A stretch of DNA of 26,881 nucleotides from Bacillota bacterium. Lineage in GTDB: Bacteria; Bacillota; Sulfobacillia; RBS10-35; JAJYVN01. Below, in pieces: positions 1 through 7,487 of this stretch. The notes beneath the pieces were generated by a model. That model searched no databases. It was not told the DNA's origin and saw only the letters and a program-made list of their open reading frames with translations. The translations under genes and the position numbers were made by a program. The DNA is taken from assembly GCA_021791995.1 (NCBI GenBank), contig JAJYVN010000001.1, forward strand, positions 48,769-75,649. Direction: 5' to 3'. Position 1 is the stretch's first letter, and each line of letters starts with the position of its first letter.

Positions 1-59
1 TGCGCGAGCAAGGTTGCCTTGGGGCGGTGAGCCTGTTATCCTTGCATCGGGTGATGCCG

Positions 60-434
60 ATGAACGCACCGCGATCCCATGCAGCCCGGGTGTTTCGCGT
101 ACTCGGCGATGATACGCGCCTAGCCATCCTCGCGCTTTTGCGCGTAAGGGAATTGTGCGTTTGCGAGATGACAGCCCTTGTGGGGCTCAGTCAGGCGGCG
201 GTGAGCGAGCACCTGCGGCGCCTCAAGGACGCAGGTCTGGTCGAGGACCAACGGCGAGGGACATGGGCGTTCTACCGCCTGCGTTCCGACCTGCCTGACT
301 ACGTTCGCGCGGCGTTGGAGTCGGTGGAACTGCCTGCGGAGGATGTTCTACGCTTCGCGGAAATGGTTCCTGGCGCCCGCTGCTCGACCGTTCCAGAACC
401 AGCGCTGACGTCGTCGGCTGAGACCAAGGAATAG
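60..434 (+). CDS. arsR: ArsR-family arsenite-responsive repressor
   Basis: This is a winged-helix ArsR/SmtB-family repressor that would bind the ars promoter and release it on binding As(III) or Sb(III). The core starts at RVLGDDTR (residues 13-20). The recognition helix region reads SQAAVSEHLRRL, followed by the wing RRGTWAFYRL. The metalloid site is ELCVCE, with Cys33 and Cys35 matching Cys32/Cys34 of the R773/E. coli ArsR. A further Cys lies near the C-terminus. The start is uncertain: GTG at 27 and ATG at 54 are also in frame; ATG 60 gives the usual family length (about 124 aa). It is the first gene of the arsenic cluster and is followed by an AT-rich gap before the next gene. The window starts just upstream, so its own promoter is not fully visible. 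Confidence 0.93.
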   Translation: MNAPRSHAARVFRVLGDDTRLAILALLRVRELCVCEMTALVGLSQAAVSEHLRRLKDAGLVEDQRRGTWAFYRLRSDLPDYVRAALESVELPAEDVLRFAEMVPGARCSTVPEPALTSSAETKE

Positions 435-513
435 CGCGGATGGATCCGATAGCGCACATTCGGCGTGCTCTAAGCATAGGTATATAGCGATACACAGATG
501 GAGGTGGGCTCCA
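435..513 (+). promoter_or_regulatory. Possible ars internal promoter/operator and RBS
   Basis: The 79-bp gap after arsR contains the only AT-rich stretch of the neighbourhood (about 474-495, with TATATA at 481-486) in otherwise GC-rich DNA, then a strong ribosome binding site GGAGGTGG near 500 ahead of the GTG at 514. An ArsR-controlled promoter here is plausible. I could not define a convincing -35 box or a clean palindrome, so the operator assignment is inference. Confidence 0.35.
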
Positions 514-780
514 GTGGACGGTAAGGTACGTGAGCTCATGGCGGTTGCGGCTTCACTTGCGGCTGGCTGCTCCAGTTGCCTGGAACACCACGTGGGTGAG
601 GCCAAGCGTGCCGGCGCTACGCCGGAGGAAGTCCAGGAGGCCCTCGACGTGGCGCGCGCGGTCCGGGTAACCGCCCTCACCAACATGGACAGCTTCGCCA
701 CGAAGGTCATGAGCGGCGAGGGTGCTCTGGCGATGGCCACCTCCACGGGTGGAAAGTGCGGTCCCAACTGCAACTGCTGA
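514..780 (+). CDS. Carboxymuconolactone decarboxylase/AhpD-like protein
   Basis: This 88-aa protein belongs to the small CMD/AhpD-like fold. The redox motif is CSSCLEHH: Cys19, Cys22 and His26 give the CxxCxxxH arrangement of AhpD-type disulfide reductases, so a thiol-disulfide or thiol-peroxidase role is likely. Family members are all-helical and act as oligomers. The C-terminus adds a short cysteine-rich tail (KCGPNCNC) that the core fold does not need and that could bind As(III) or another soft metal. The GTG start has a strong GGAGGTGG ribosome binding site. It lies between arsR and arsD on the same strand, so it is probably cotranscribed with the arsenic genes. Redox support of arsenite handling is inference; the substrate is unknown. 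Confidence 0.85.
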   Translation: MDGKVRELMAVAASLAAGCSSCLEHHVGEAKRAGATPEEVQEALDVARAVRVTALTNMDSFATKVMSGEGALAMATSTGGKCGPNCNC

Positions 781-802
781 CCAAGGCGGGGAGGCGGCGG
801 CG

Positions 803-1165
803 ATGACGGTGGAAGTGTTCGATCCGGAACTGTGCTGCACGAGCGGCGTGTGCGGGCCCGCGCCCGACCCGGCCCTCGTGGCGTTTTCGAACGTGCTTGA
901 CGGGCTCAAGGCACAGGGCGCGCAGGTTGCCCGCTACCAGCTCTCCCGCCAGCCCCAGGCGTTCGTCCAGAACCAGGAGGTCTACCGGCTGGTGCTGCAG
1001 CGCGGAGTTGCGTCACTGCCTGTGGTCTCCGTGGATGGGCGCATCGTGTCCATCGGCCACTATCCGAGTCTCGATGCCCTCGCGAACCCTTCGCAGTCTG
1101 CCCAGGCCCCGGCGATATCGGCCAAGCCCGGTTGCGGTTGTGCGCCTGGGACCTCCTGCAGCTAG
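803..1165 (+). CDS. arsD: ArsD arsenite metallochaperone
   Basis: ArsD (120 aa) carries As(III) from cytosolic thiols to the ArsA ATPase and has weak repressor activity in known systems. The thioredoxin-like fold starts MTVEVFDPELCCTSGVCG. Cys11, Cys12 and Cys17 correspond to the Cys12-Cys13-Cys18 site essential in the R773 ArsD. The C-terminal tail holds more cysteines (GCGCAPGTSC), like the vicinal pairs found in some ArsD proteins. ATG 803 follows GGGGAGGCGGCG and is preferred over the in-frame upstream start at 722, which would overlap the CMD gene. It sits 22 bp after that gene and 33 bp before arsA, matching the usual arsD-arsA order. Confidence 0.95.
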   Translation: MTVEVFDPELCCTSGVCGPAPDPALVAFSNVLDGLKAQGAQVARYQLSRQPQAFVQNQEVYRLVLQRGVASLPVVSVDGRIVSIGHYPSLDALANPSQSAQAPAISAKPGCGCAPGTSCS

Positions 1166-1198
1166 GGCGGCAAGACGCTGGCCGAGGGAGATGACATC

Positions 1199-2083
1199 GT
1201 GGCGAGGCAACTACTCCTTTCCGGCAAGGGGGGCGTCGGTAAGACGACCCTCGCTTGCGCGGTCGCCGTACGGTTCGCACGGGCGGGGCTACGCACGCTC
1301 GTGGTCACCACCGATCCTGCCTCCAATGTGTCCGACGTGTTCCAGCAGCCGATCGGGGAAGGTCCTGTCCCGGTGCGGGGCATCGACGGGCTGTTCGCAT
1401 CGGAGCTCGACGCTGACAGCGCCTTGCGTGCGTACAAAGCGCGTGCCTTGGCGCCGCTTGAGGGCATTTTGCCCGAAGACGTGCTTAGGAGTCTCGACGA
1501 ACAGATGAGCGGCCCCTGCACGAGCGAGATCGCCGCGTTCGACCAGTTCGTGGCCCGTGTCGACGACCAGGGGTTCGACCGCGTGGTGTTCGACACGGCG
1601 CCCACGGGCCACACGCTCAGGCTTCTGGAACTTCCCGGTGCCTGGATCTCGCACATCGACGCCGCAGCCGAAGTCGGGGGTCAGACGTGCCTCGGGCCGG
1701 CGGACGCCCTCTCGGCCTCCCGCGAGCAGTACGACAGGGCGCTTGAGAGCCTCAGGTCGCCGGAGCGCACGGCCGTCGTCCTCGTCACCCAGGCCGAGCG
1801 CACCGCCGTGGAAGAGACCGAGCGTGCCCACGCGGAGATGGTCTCCCTCGGCATCGCTCCGTGCATGGCGGTGGTGAACGGCCGCATCCCGGCCGAAGTG
1901 GCCGACAACGCCTTTGCTCGGGCCCGGCGCGAGATGCAGGACGAACAGATCGCCGAGCTCTCGCGCCGCGTGCCCATCCAGATCGTCGAGGTGCCCCTGC
2001 TCGATACGGACGTGACCGGCCTCGACACGCTTGGAAGGCTGGGTGATCATCTTGCTCCCATCTTCGAGCTCGCCGTCGTCTGA
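1199..2083 (+). CDS. arsA: ArsA ATPase half-protein 1 (A1-like)
   Basis: This is an ArsA/GET3-type ATPase that would energise the ArsB arsenite pump. The P-loop is GKGGVGKTT (residues 9-17) and the switch/signature is FDTAPTGHT (about 131-139). Cys107 in GPCTSE and Cys164 in TCLGP match the Cys113 and Cys172 metalloid ligands of the N-terminal half of the R773 ArsA. Length is 294 aa, half of the classic 583-aa ArsA, which has two fused ATPase halves. GTG 1199 has GAGGGAG upstream. The next gene is a second half-protein starting one base after this stop (or overlapping it), so the two probably assemble as a heterodimer. The nearby alternative ATG 1191 is out of frame. Confidence 0.93.
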   Translation: MARQLLLSGKGGVGKTTLACAVAVRFARAGLRTLVVTTDPASNVSDVFQQPIGEGPVPVRGIDGLFASELDADSALRAYKARALAPLEGILPEDVLRSLDEQMSGPCTSEIAAFDQFVARVDDQGFDRVVFDTAPTGHTLRLLELPGAWISHIDAAAEVGGQTCLGPADALSASREQYDRALESLRSPERTAVVLVTQAERTAVEETERAHAEMVSLGIAPCMAVVNGRIPAEVADNAFARARREMQDEQIAELSRRVPIQIVEVPLLDTDVTGLDTLGRLGDHLAPIFELAVV

Positions 2084-2084
2084 G

Positions 2085-3005
2085 GTGGCGGACACGCGGC
2101 CCGCGGACCGGATCCGGCCGAGTTCGGCCGGTCCGCGCCGCGTGTTCGTGACCGGGAAGGGCGGCGTCGGCAAGACCACCGTTGCCTGCTCGACCGCGGT
2201 CTGGGCCGCGGATCAGGGGCTCAGGACGCTCCTCGTCACGACCGACCCGGCCGCGCACATCGGAAACGTGCTGGAAACGGCAGTCGGCGATGGGGTCGCG
2301 CCGGTTGCCGGTCTCCGAAACCTGTTTGCCGTGCGCATCGACGCCAAGGCCACGACCGCTGCCTACATCCAGGCCGTTCTGGACGACGCGGCGCTGCGGA
2401 TGGGGCCCGAGGCGATCGCGCGCATGCGCGAGGAACTCGCCTCCCCCTGCACCGAGGAGGTGGCCGTGTTCCAGCGCTTCCTCGACTACCTCCTGGGGGA
2501 GACCTACGACGTCGTCGTGTTCGACACCGCGCCCACCGGTCACACGCTCCGGCTCCTGGAACTGCCGATGGACTACGAGCGGCAACTCGAGGCCAAGGTA
2601 TCGACCTCGGAGGAGAGCCAGGCGGTGGACGCCGCCCAGACCGAGCGCATGCGGTCTGCGCTCCAGCTCCTGCGTGACCCCGCCCGCACATCGTTCGCCC
2701 TCATCGTCTACCCCGAGACGACGCCGATCGCGGAGGCCAGGCGCGCGTCTGGCGAACTCGACGACCTTGGCATCGGCACGGCCCTCGTGGTGTGCAACCA
2801 GATCCTCCCCGAGGAGGCGTGCACCAACTCGTTTTTCCGCCGCCGCCGCGCGATGCAGCAAGAGCACCTCGCGTCGATCGGAAAGACCTTTCCGGGTGTG
2901 GCATCCCTTCCCCTGACCCAGCGGGCGGGGGATGTGCGCGGCGTTGGCGCGCTTCGCGACCTCGCGCGGGAACTCTACGGCGGGGCCGAACCCGGACGGC
3001 AATGA
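2085..3005 (+). CDS. arsA: ArsA ATPase half-protein 2 (A2-like)
   Basis: This is the second ArsA half-protein, 306 aa from GTG 2085. It has its own P-loop GKGGVGKTT (about residues 24-32) and signature FDTAPTGHTLRLLELP. Cys122 in SPCTEEVAVF matches Cys422 of the C-terminal half of the classic ArsA. There is no equivalent of the TCLGP cysteine found in the first half. Together the two halves supply the three metalloid-binding cysteines of the fused enzyme. The start is ambiguous: GTG 2085 lies one base after the upstream stop (translational coupling), while GTG 2043, preceded by GGAAGG, would overlap arsA1 by 41 bp. The N-terminal extension before the P-loop is low in complexity and probably not functional. 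Confidence 0.9.
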   Translation: MADTRPADRIRPSSAGPRRVFVTGKGGVGKTTVACSTAVWAADQGLRTLLVTTDPAAHIGNVLETAVGDGVAPVAGLRNLFAVRIDAKATTAAYIQAVLDDAALRMGPEAIARMREELASPCTEEVAVFQRFLDYLLGETYDVVVFDTAPTGHTLRLLELPMDYERQLEAKVSTSEESQAVDAAQTERMRSALQLLRDPARTSFALIVYPETTPIAEARRASGELDDLGIGTALVVCNQILPEEACTNSFFRRRRAMQQEHLASIGKTFPGVASLPLTQRAGDVRGVGALRDLARELYGGAEPGRQ

Positions 3006-3034
3006 CGACCAACGCACAACAGGGAGATGATTCG

Positions 3035-3385
3035 ATGGCCAAGATCGCCGTGGTGATCATCGCCGGCGCCGACCAGAAGGACCGCGTGACGAGCGGCCTG
3101 CACGTCGCCAAGCGGATGCACGATGCCCGGGCGGAAAACGGCATCGAGCGCGTCGAGGTGTTCCTGTTCACCGGCGGGGTCCGTCTCCTGGAGGACACAG
3201 TGCCAGAGGCGAGCGCCCTCATCAAGGAACTCACGGAGGCCGGCATCGTCGTCGGCGCCTGCCAGAACCAGCTCCAGAACTGGAAGCTCAGCGATGCCGC
3301 GGCGGCAAGGCACGTGGCCTCCGAGTTCGCGCGCGACGCCTTCTCGCGCTACGCCCGCGACGGGTACACGGTGTTCACGTTTTGA
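3035..3385 (+). CDS. DsrE/DsrF-like small sulfur-relay family protein
   Basis: This 116-aa protein has the DsrE-like fold pattern: an N-terminal beta strand with AKIAVVIIAG, a central VEVFLFTGGVRLLE segment, and a C-terminal GIVVGACQNQ strand-loop with Cys81, the position often occupied by the sulfur-carrying cysteine in DsrE/YchN/TusD-type proteins. The family moves sulfane sulfur or acts as a small oligomeric accessory. ATG 3035 has AGGGAG 8 bases upstream. It is 29 bp after arsA2, and its stop overlaps or nearly touches the next gene, so it belongs to the ars operon. A role in sulfur chemistry of arsenic (for example thioarsenic species) is speculation; family membership is moderately sure. 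Confidence 0.75.
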   Translation: MAKIAVVIIAGADQKDRVTSGLHVAKRMHDARAENGIERVEVFLFTGGVRLLEDTVPEASALIKELTEAGIVVGACQNQLQNWKLSDAAAARHVASEFARDAFSRYARDGYTVFTF

Positions 3386-3396
3386 GCGGGGTGCCC

Positions 3397-4062
3397 ATGG
3401 GTGAAGACCATGCTGACTGGTACTGGCCCTCCTGGGCGGCCCGCGCCATGCTGCCGGTGTTCGAGGTGCTGGACACGGAGTCGAGCCTGGGGCGGTACGC
3501 GCAGGGAACCAAGCGCGTAACGGTCAAGGACCTCGTGAAGTTCCACGGTCACCCGTGCGACGGGCTCTTTCGCGGCGCGTTCGCCATGCGCCTCGCGCTC
3601 GACGCGCTCGAGCCGCATGGCATCGCCGACCGCACCGACCTTCGGGTCCTCTCTCGCAACAGCCCCTGCCTGGGCGACGTGGCCGCTTACCTCACCGGGG
3701 GACGGGTGCGCTTCGGCACCCAGGACGTGCGCGACGAGCCGGGGGTGTGGTATCTCGTGCAACAGATCTCCACGGGTCGCGCCGTGCGGGTGTGGGAGCG
3801 TCCCGGCGTCTACCCGCCCGACCTTGCCCAGCGCGAGGCCCGCATGATGGCGGAGGCCAAGGCCGAGGCGGCGGAGATCGACGCCGTGCGGGAGGCGCAG
3901 TCGCGCTGGGTTCGTGACGTCCTTCTCGTGCGCCCGGCGTCCGAACTCTACGCGGTCGAGACCTTAGCGAGCTACGAGTGGGAAGAGGTTCCCTACGCCC
4001 ATGCCGGCAGGCGTACCGACGTGCTGTTCAAGAACGCACCAGGACCGGCTTTGGACACGTAG
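3397..4062 (+). CDS. FmdE/FwdE-family metal-binding protein
   Basis: This protein of about 221 aa resembles the domain of formylmethanofuran dehydrogenase subunit E (FmdE), seen from the motif KFHGHPCDGLFRG near residues 48-60 and the second conserved segment RNSPCLGDVAAYLTGG. In the family, the HGHxC cysteine and a later Cys form a metal or cluster-binding site. FmdE-like proteins occur in many non-methanogens, where the function is not established. Start choice: ATG 3397 has GCGGGG just upstream; TTG 3382 (overlapping the upstream stop) and GTG 3391 are alternatives. It sits between the DsrE-like gene and arsB without gaps, so it is an operon member. The charged AEAKAEAAEIDAVREAQ segment suggests a long helix. 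Confidence 0.75.
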   Translation: MGEDHADWYWPSWAARAMLPVFEVLDTESSLGRYAQGTKRVTVKDLVKFHGHPCDGLFRGAFAMRLALDALEPHGIADRTDLRVLSRNSPCLGDVAAYLTGGRVRFGTQDVRDEPGVWYLVQQISTGRAVRVWERPGVYPPDLAQREARMMAEAKAEAAEIDAVREAQSRWVRDVLLVRPASELYAVETLASYEWEEVPYAHAGRRTDVLFKNAPGPALDT

Positions 4063-4085
4063 GGCTCATATTGGGGGTTCGTCCC

Positions 4086-5378
4086 GTGCTGCACCCGGTG
4101 CTGGCCGTCGCGCTGTTCGTCGTCGTTCTCGTGCTCGTGATCTGGCAACCGCGTGGGCTCTCCATCGGCTGGCCCGCCGCTGTGGGCGGCGGGCTTGCCG
4201 TCGTCCTCGGGGTGGTCTCCCTGGCCGACGTCGGGGCCGTTGTACGCATCGTGTGGGACGCTACGCTCACGTTCGTCGCCGTCATCCTCATCTCGCTCGT
4301 GCTGTACGCCCTGGGCTTTTTCGAGTGGGCGGCGCTTCACATGGTGCGGGCGGCGCACGGGCGCGGCCGCCGTCTGTTCGTCCTGAGCCTCCTCCTGGGG
4401 GCGCTCGTAGCGGCGCTCTTCGCGAACGACGGCGCCGCGCTCATCCTCACGCCGATCGTTTACGAGCAGGTGAAGGCGCTGCGCATGGACCCGAAGGCGA
4501 TCCTGGCGTTCGTCATGGCCGGCGGGTTCATCGCCGACTCGACCTCCCTGCCGCTCGTCGTCTCGAACCTCGTGAACATCGTGTCGGCCGACTACTTCCA
4601 CATCGGCTTCGCCGCGTACGCGGCCCGCATGCTGCCCGTGGACGTGGTCGCCCTTCTGGCGAGCATCGCCGCGCTCTACCTGTTCTACCGGCGCGACCTG
4701 CCCGAGCGCGTGGCCTCGGACGCCCCGAGGGACCCGGCGTCCGCGATCCGCGACATGCGCCTCTTCCGGCTGTCGTGGGTCGTGCTGGCTTTTCTGCTCG
4801 CAGGCTACATCGCAAGCCAGTTCCTGCACCTGCCCGTCTCCCTCGTGGCGGGAAGCGCGGCCGTCGTCTTCCTGGTGGCGGCGGCGCGCAGCCCGGCCGT
4901 GCACGTGGGCGAGCTCCTGCGCGATGCCCCTTGGCGCATCGTCGTCTTCTCGATCGGCATGTACGTCGTCGTCTTCGGCCTGCGCGACGCAGGGCTCGTG
5001 CGCGTGCTCGGCGATTCCCTGCGCTGGGCAGCCGGCCACGGACGCGGCGCAGGCGTCCTGTACACGGGCTACCTCGCCGCCTTTCTCTCCTCGGTGATGA
5101 ACAACATGCCCACGGTTATGGTGAACGCGCTTGCCATCACCGCGGCTCACGCAGCGGGGCCGATGCGCACGGCACTCGCCCTGGCGAACGTCATCGGTAG
5201 CGACCTGGGGCCCAAGATCACGCCCATCGGTTCGCTCGCCACCCTCCTGTGGCTGCACGTGCTGGAGCGGCGGGGCGTCAAGATCTCCTGGGGTTACTAC
5301 CTGCGGGTCGGCCTCGTCCTCACGGTCCCGGTGCTTCTCGCCACGCTCCTCGGGCTTCTCGTCGTGATGTCCGTGTAG
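4086..5378 (+). CDS. arsB: ArsB arsenite efflux pump
   Basis: ArsB is the inner-membrane As(III)/Sb(III) extrusion protein, working as an antiporter alone or as an ATP-driven pump with ArsA. Family landmarks are clear: LVIWQPRGLSIGW near the N-terminus, GFFEWAALH, ALFANDGAALILTPIV, and GGFIADSTSLPLVVSNLVNIVSADYF. The second half repeats the topology, with SSVMNNMPTVM and GSDLGPKITPIGSLATLLW. Length from GTG 4086 is 430 aa, close to the 429 aa of the R773 protein, with about 12 membrane segments. GTG 4086 has GGGGGT about 8 bases upstream; longer in-frame starts would overlap the FmdE-like gene. Presence with ArsD and both ArsA halves argues for a complete ATP-driven system. Confidence 0.96.
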   Translation: MLHPVLAVALFVVVLVLVIWQPRGLSIGWPAAVGGGLAVVLGVVSLADVGAVVRIVWDATLTFVAVILISLVLYALGFFEWAALHMVRAAHGRGRRLFVLSLLLGALVAALFANDGAALILTPIVYEQVKALRMDPKAILAFVMAGGFIADSTSLPLVVSNLVNIVSADYFHIGFAAYAARMLPVDVVALLASIAALYLFYRRDLPERVASDAPRDPASAIRDMRLFRLSWVVLAFLLAGYIASQFLHLPVSLVAGSAAVVFLVAAARSPAVHVGELLRDAPWRIVVFSIGMYVVVFGLRDAGLVRVLGDSLRWAAGHGRGAGVLYTGYLAAFLSSVMNNMPTVMVNALAITAAHAAGPMRTALALANVIGSDLGPKITPIGSLATLLWLHVLERRGVKISWGYYLRVGLVLTVPVLLATLLGLLVVMSV

Positions 5379-5430
5379 TGCTTGGCCTTCGACCCCGCAT
5401 CCACACCTACCACCTAGGGGAGGAACCACC

Positions 5431-6789
5431 GTGACCCGACTTCTTGTGATCGGCGGCAGCGATGCGGGCGTGAGCGCCTGCCTTCGCGCGCGGGAGCTGG
5501 ACCCGACGGTCGACGCCGCCATGGTGCTCGCGGACGCCTACCCGAACTACTCCATCTGCGGCCTGCCGATGTTCCTGGGTGGCGAGGTCACCGACTGGCA
5601 TACCCTTGCCCACCGGACGCACGAGGAACTGGCGGCAGCCGGCATCGAGGTGCATGCGAGGACGCGGGCTGTGGCCATCGACCCGGGCAGGCAGACGGTA
5701 CGGGCCGTCGGGCCCGACGGGGAAGTCGACGTGCCCTACGACCGGCTTGTCATCGCAACCGGCGCGGAGCCGGTGCGCCCGCCCCTGCCCGGCATCGAAC
5801 ACGACGGCGTCTTCGTAATGCACGGCATGGACGACGGCCTCGCGATCGACGCCTTCCTGGCCACCCGCGCCCCCGAACGCGCAGTGATCGTCGGCGCCGG
5901 GTACATCGGCTGCGAGATGGCCGACGCGCTGACCCGGCGCGGCATCGCGGTGACGCTCATGGAGCAGGCGCCGGCCGTCCTGCCGACGGTCGACCCGGCC
6001 CTGGGCGACATCCTGGGCGAGCGCATGGGGCGCCAGGGGGTGGAGGTGCTCGCCGGGGTGCGGGTCGAGGCGATCGAGCGCACCCGGCAGCACCTGCGGG
6101 TGCGCACGGCCTCCGGCCTCACGCGGGTCGCCGACATGGTGCTCGTCGTGGTGGGCGTGAGGCCGGTCACCGATCTGGCCCAGAGCCTGGGCCTCGAGCT
6201 TGGCGTCCGGGGGGCGGTCCGCGTCGGGCGCGGCATGGAGACCTCGGTGCCAAACGTCTGGGCGGCAGGCGACTGCGTCGAGACCTGGCACCGCCTCCTG
6301 AACGGCTACACCTACCTGCCGCTCGGCACGACCGCGCACAAGCAGGGCCGCATCGCCGGTGAGAACGCGCTCGGCGCAAGCCGCGTCTACGAAGGCACGC
6401 TCGGCACGCAGGTCGTGAAGGTGTTCGACACCGTGGTCGGCCGCACGGGACTGAGCGAGGCAGAGGCGCGGCAGGTCGGCTGGGACGCGGCCACGGCCAA
6501 GGTGACGACCTGGGACCACAAGGTGTACTACCCCGGCGCCCAGGCGCTTCATCTGCGTCTCGTGGCCGACCGCCAGTCGGGCCGCGTCCTGGGAGGGCAG
6601 ATCCTGGGAAGCTACCCGAGCGAGGTGGCCAAGCGGATCGACGTGGTGGCGGTCGCCCTGCACCACGGCATGTCCGTCGACGCCATGAGCGACCTGGACC
6701 TCAGCTACACGCCGCCTCTGAGCAGCCCGTGGGACCCTGTTCAGATGGCGGCCCAGGCATGGAAGAGCGCTCTCCGGGTGGCGCCGTAG
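5431..6789 (+). CDS. CoA-disulfide-reductase-like FAD oxidoreductase
   Basis: This 452-aa class I pyridine nucleotide-disulfide oxidoreductase starts with the FAD-binding motif LLVIGGSDAG (residues 4-13). A second Rossmann motif VIVGAGYIGCEMA binds NAD(P)H and the FAD-closing motif is VWAAGDCVE. The single redox cysteine is Cys43 in YSICGLP, the same position as Cys43 of CoA-disulfide reductase, and the C-terminal dimer domain has VYYPGAQAL. There is no rhodanese extension. Known relatives reduce CoA disulfide, polysulfide/persulfide or oxygen. The GTG start has GGGGAGGA upstream. It lies 52 bp after arsB and ends the cluster. A supply of reduced thiols or sulfur chemistry for arsenite handling is inferred from context; the substrate cannot be fixed from sequence. 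Confidence 0.85.
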   Translation: MTRLLVIGGSDAGVSACLRARELDPTVDAAMVLADAYPNYSICGLPMFLGGEVTDWHTLAHRTHEELAAAGIEVHARTRAVAIDPGRQTVRAVGPDGEVDVPYDRLVIATGAEPVRPPLPGIEHDGVFVMHGMDDGLAIDAFLATRAPERAVIVGAGYIGCEMADALTRRGIAVTLMEQAPAVLPTVDPALGDILGERMGRQGVEVLAGVRVEAIERTRQHLRVRTASGLTRVADMVLVVVGVRPVTDLAQSLGLELGVRGAVRVGRGMETSVPNVWAAGDCVETWHRLLNGYTYLPLGTTAHKQGRIAGENALGASRVYEGTLGTQVVKVFDTVVGRTGLSEAEARQVGWDAATAKVTTWDHKVYYPGAQALHLRLVADRQSGRVLGGQILGSYPSEVAKRIDVVAVALHHGMSVDAMSDLDLSYTPPLSSPWDPVQMAAQAWKSALRVAP

Positions 6790-6842
6790 CGAGCGGCTTG
6801 CGGCCGGGCGCCGTGACCAGTGCCCACTCTCCCGATCAGCGA

Positions 6843-7133
6843 TCAGCGGAGCGCTTCGACCAAGGCGAAGACGCTCGGTGCACCTTCCAGACGTCGGTCA
6901 TGCTGGTACAAGCGGCATGACCGACGTCTTTCGAGGCAGGCGGAAAGGGATCGTGCCCGTTCACGAGGATCGTGGGCGCTCCGTGCATGCGGGCTCTGCT
7001 TCGACGGGGCCTGTGACCAGACGAAGTCGAACATCCGCGTCGTGGTGGTCCACGATCTCCAAGGCTGCCCCAGCCGCTCCCTTGCGAGACGCCAGTTCGC
7101 GCAGTCGTCGAAGTAGACAAGCTCAAGATCCAT
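6843..7133 (-). pseudogene. Frameshifted thioredoxin-like small protein gene
   Basis: On the minus strand an ATG at 7133 follows a near-perfect AAGGAGGT ribosome binding site and starts MDLELVYFDDCANWRLARERL, typical of small (about 100 aa) thioredoxin-fold proteins with a CxxW motif. The frame then degenerates. The next recognisable part, HGAPTILVNGHDPF (about 6985-6944), is in another frame. The C-terminal part with CRLYQHDRRLEGAPS (about 6917-6843) is back in the first frame. Two compensating frameshifts (or several indels) therefore separate three pieces of one protein. Sequencing error is an alternative explanation. It converges with the ars operon end. Confidence 0.75.
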
Positions 7134-7166
7134 GTGGCATAGCCACCTCCTTGGCACCGACCTCAA

Positions 7167-7188
7167 ACCTTCCACTGTGCTGGAAGTT
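7167..7188 (-). promoter_or_regulatory. MerR/CueR-type operator-like palindrome
   Basis: On the minus strand ACTTCC-AGCACAG-TGGAAGGT is an interrupted palindrome (CTTCCA and TGGAAG arms) resembling copper/gold-type MerR-family operators. It is 30-55 bp upstream of the broken thioredoxin-like gene and read in the same direction. A 19-bp spacer between poor -35 (ATAACT) and -10 (TGAGGT) hexamers can be drawn. No merR-family gene is in the window, so the cognate regulator, if any, is elsewhere. Confidence 0.4.
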
Positions 7189-7439
7189 ATGGCGGGCGCG
7201 ACGCATCCCCAACCCTCAACGCGCTCGCTCAGATCCGCCCCCGTGTGGATTCGCCATACTCGCCGCTCCAGGCGGCGTATGCGGCCGAAGGCCGCACCGG
7301 TGACGGCTACGTCGAGAGCGGCGGAGAGGAGAACGAGCAGAATCGAAATGGCGGTTGCCGGGCGATTTTGCCCGCTTTCGCGCCTGGCGGTGCATGGATT
7401 GCTATGGCGCAAGTGTGCCGCGCCGAAGCTGGTCCACGC
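7189..7439. other. Non-coding or decayed stretch, no recognisable gene
   Basis: No ORF here has convincing features. A minus-strand frame continuous with the broken thioredoxin-like gene encodes a hydrophobic run (ISILLVLLSAALDVAVTG) near 7350-7300, with basic residues after it, which might be the relic of a membrane protein. I see no ribosome binding site for it and no homology I recognise. Confidence 0.3.
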
Positions 7440-7468
7440 TTGACAGGAAGCGGTGATACGCCTAGACT
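7440..7468 (+). promoter_or_regulatory. Sigma-70-type promoter of the M-box/NRMT operon
   Basis: A consensus -35 TTGACA (7440-7445) is followed after exactly 17 bp by TAGACT (7463-7468) as the -10. The expected transcription start near 7475 is about 15 bases upstream of the riboswitch aptamer, as needed for a full-length leader. Confidence 0.75.
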
Positions 7469-7487
7469 GACTTTGGTAGTACTAGCG

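Noticed and set aside
3993..5522. 509-residue minus-strand open frame antisense to arsB
   Set aside because: It is a shadow frame of GC-rich arsB codons; composition is dominated by Arg, Gly, His, Asp and Gln with no domain, and ArsB itself is unmistakable.
5407..6666. 419-residue minus-strand open frame antisense to the flavoprotein
   Set aside because: Shadow frame of codons of a well-defined FAD enzyme; no motif of its own.
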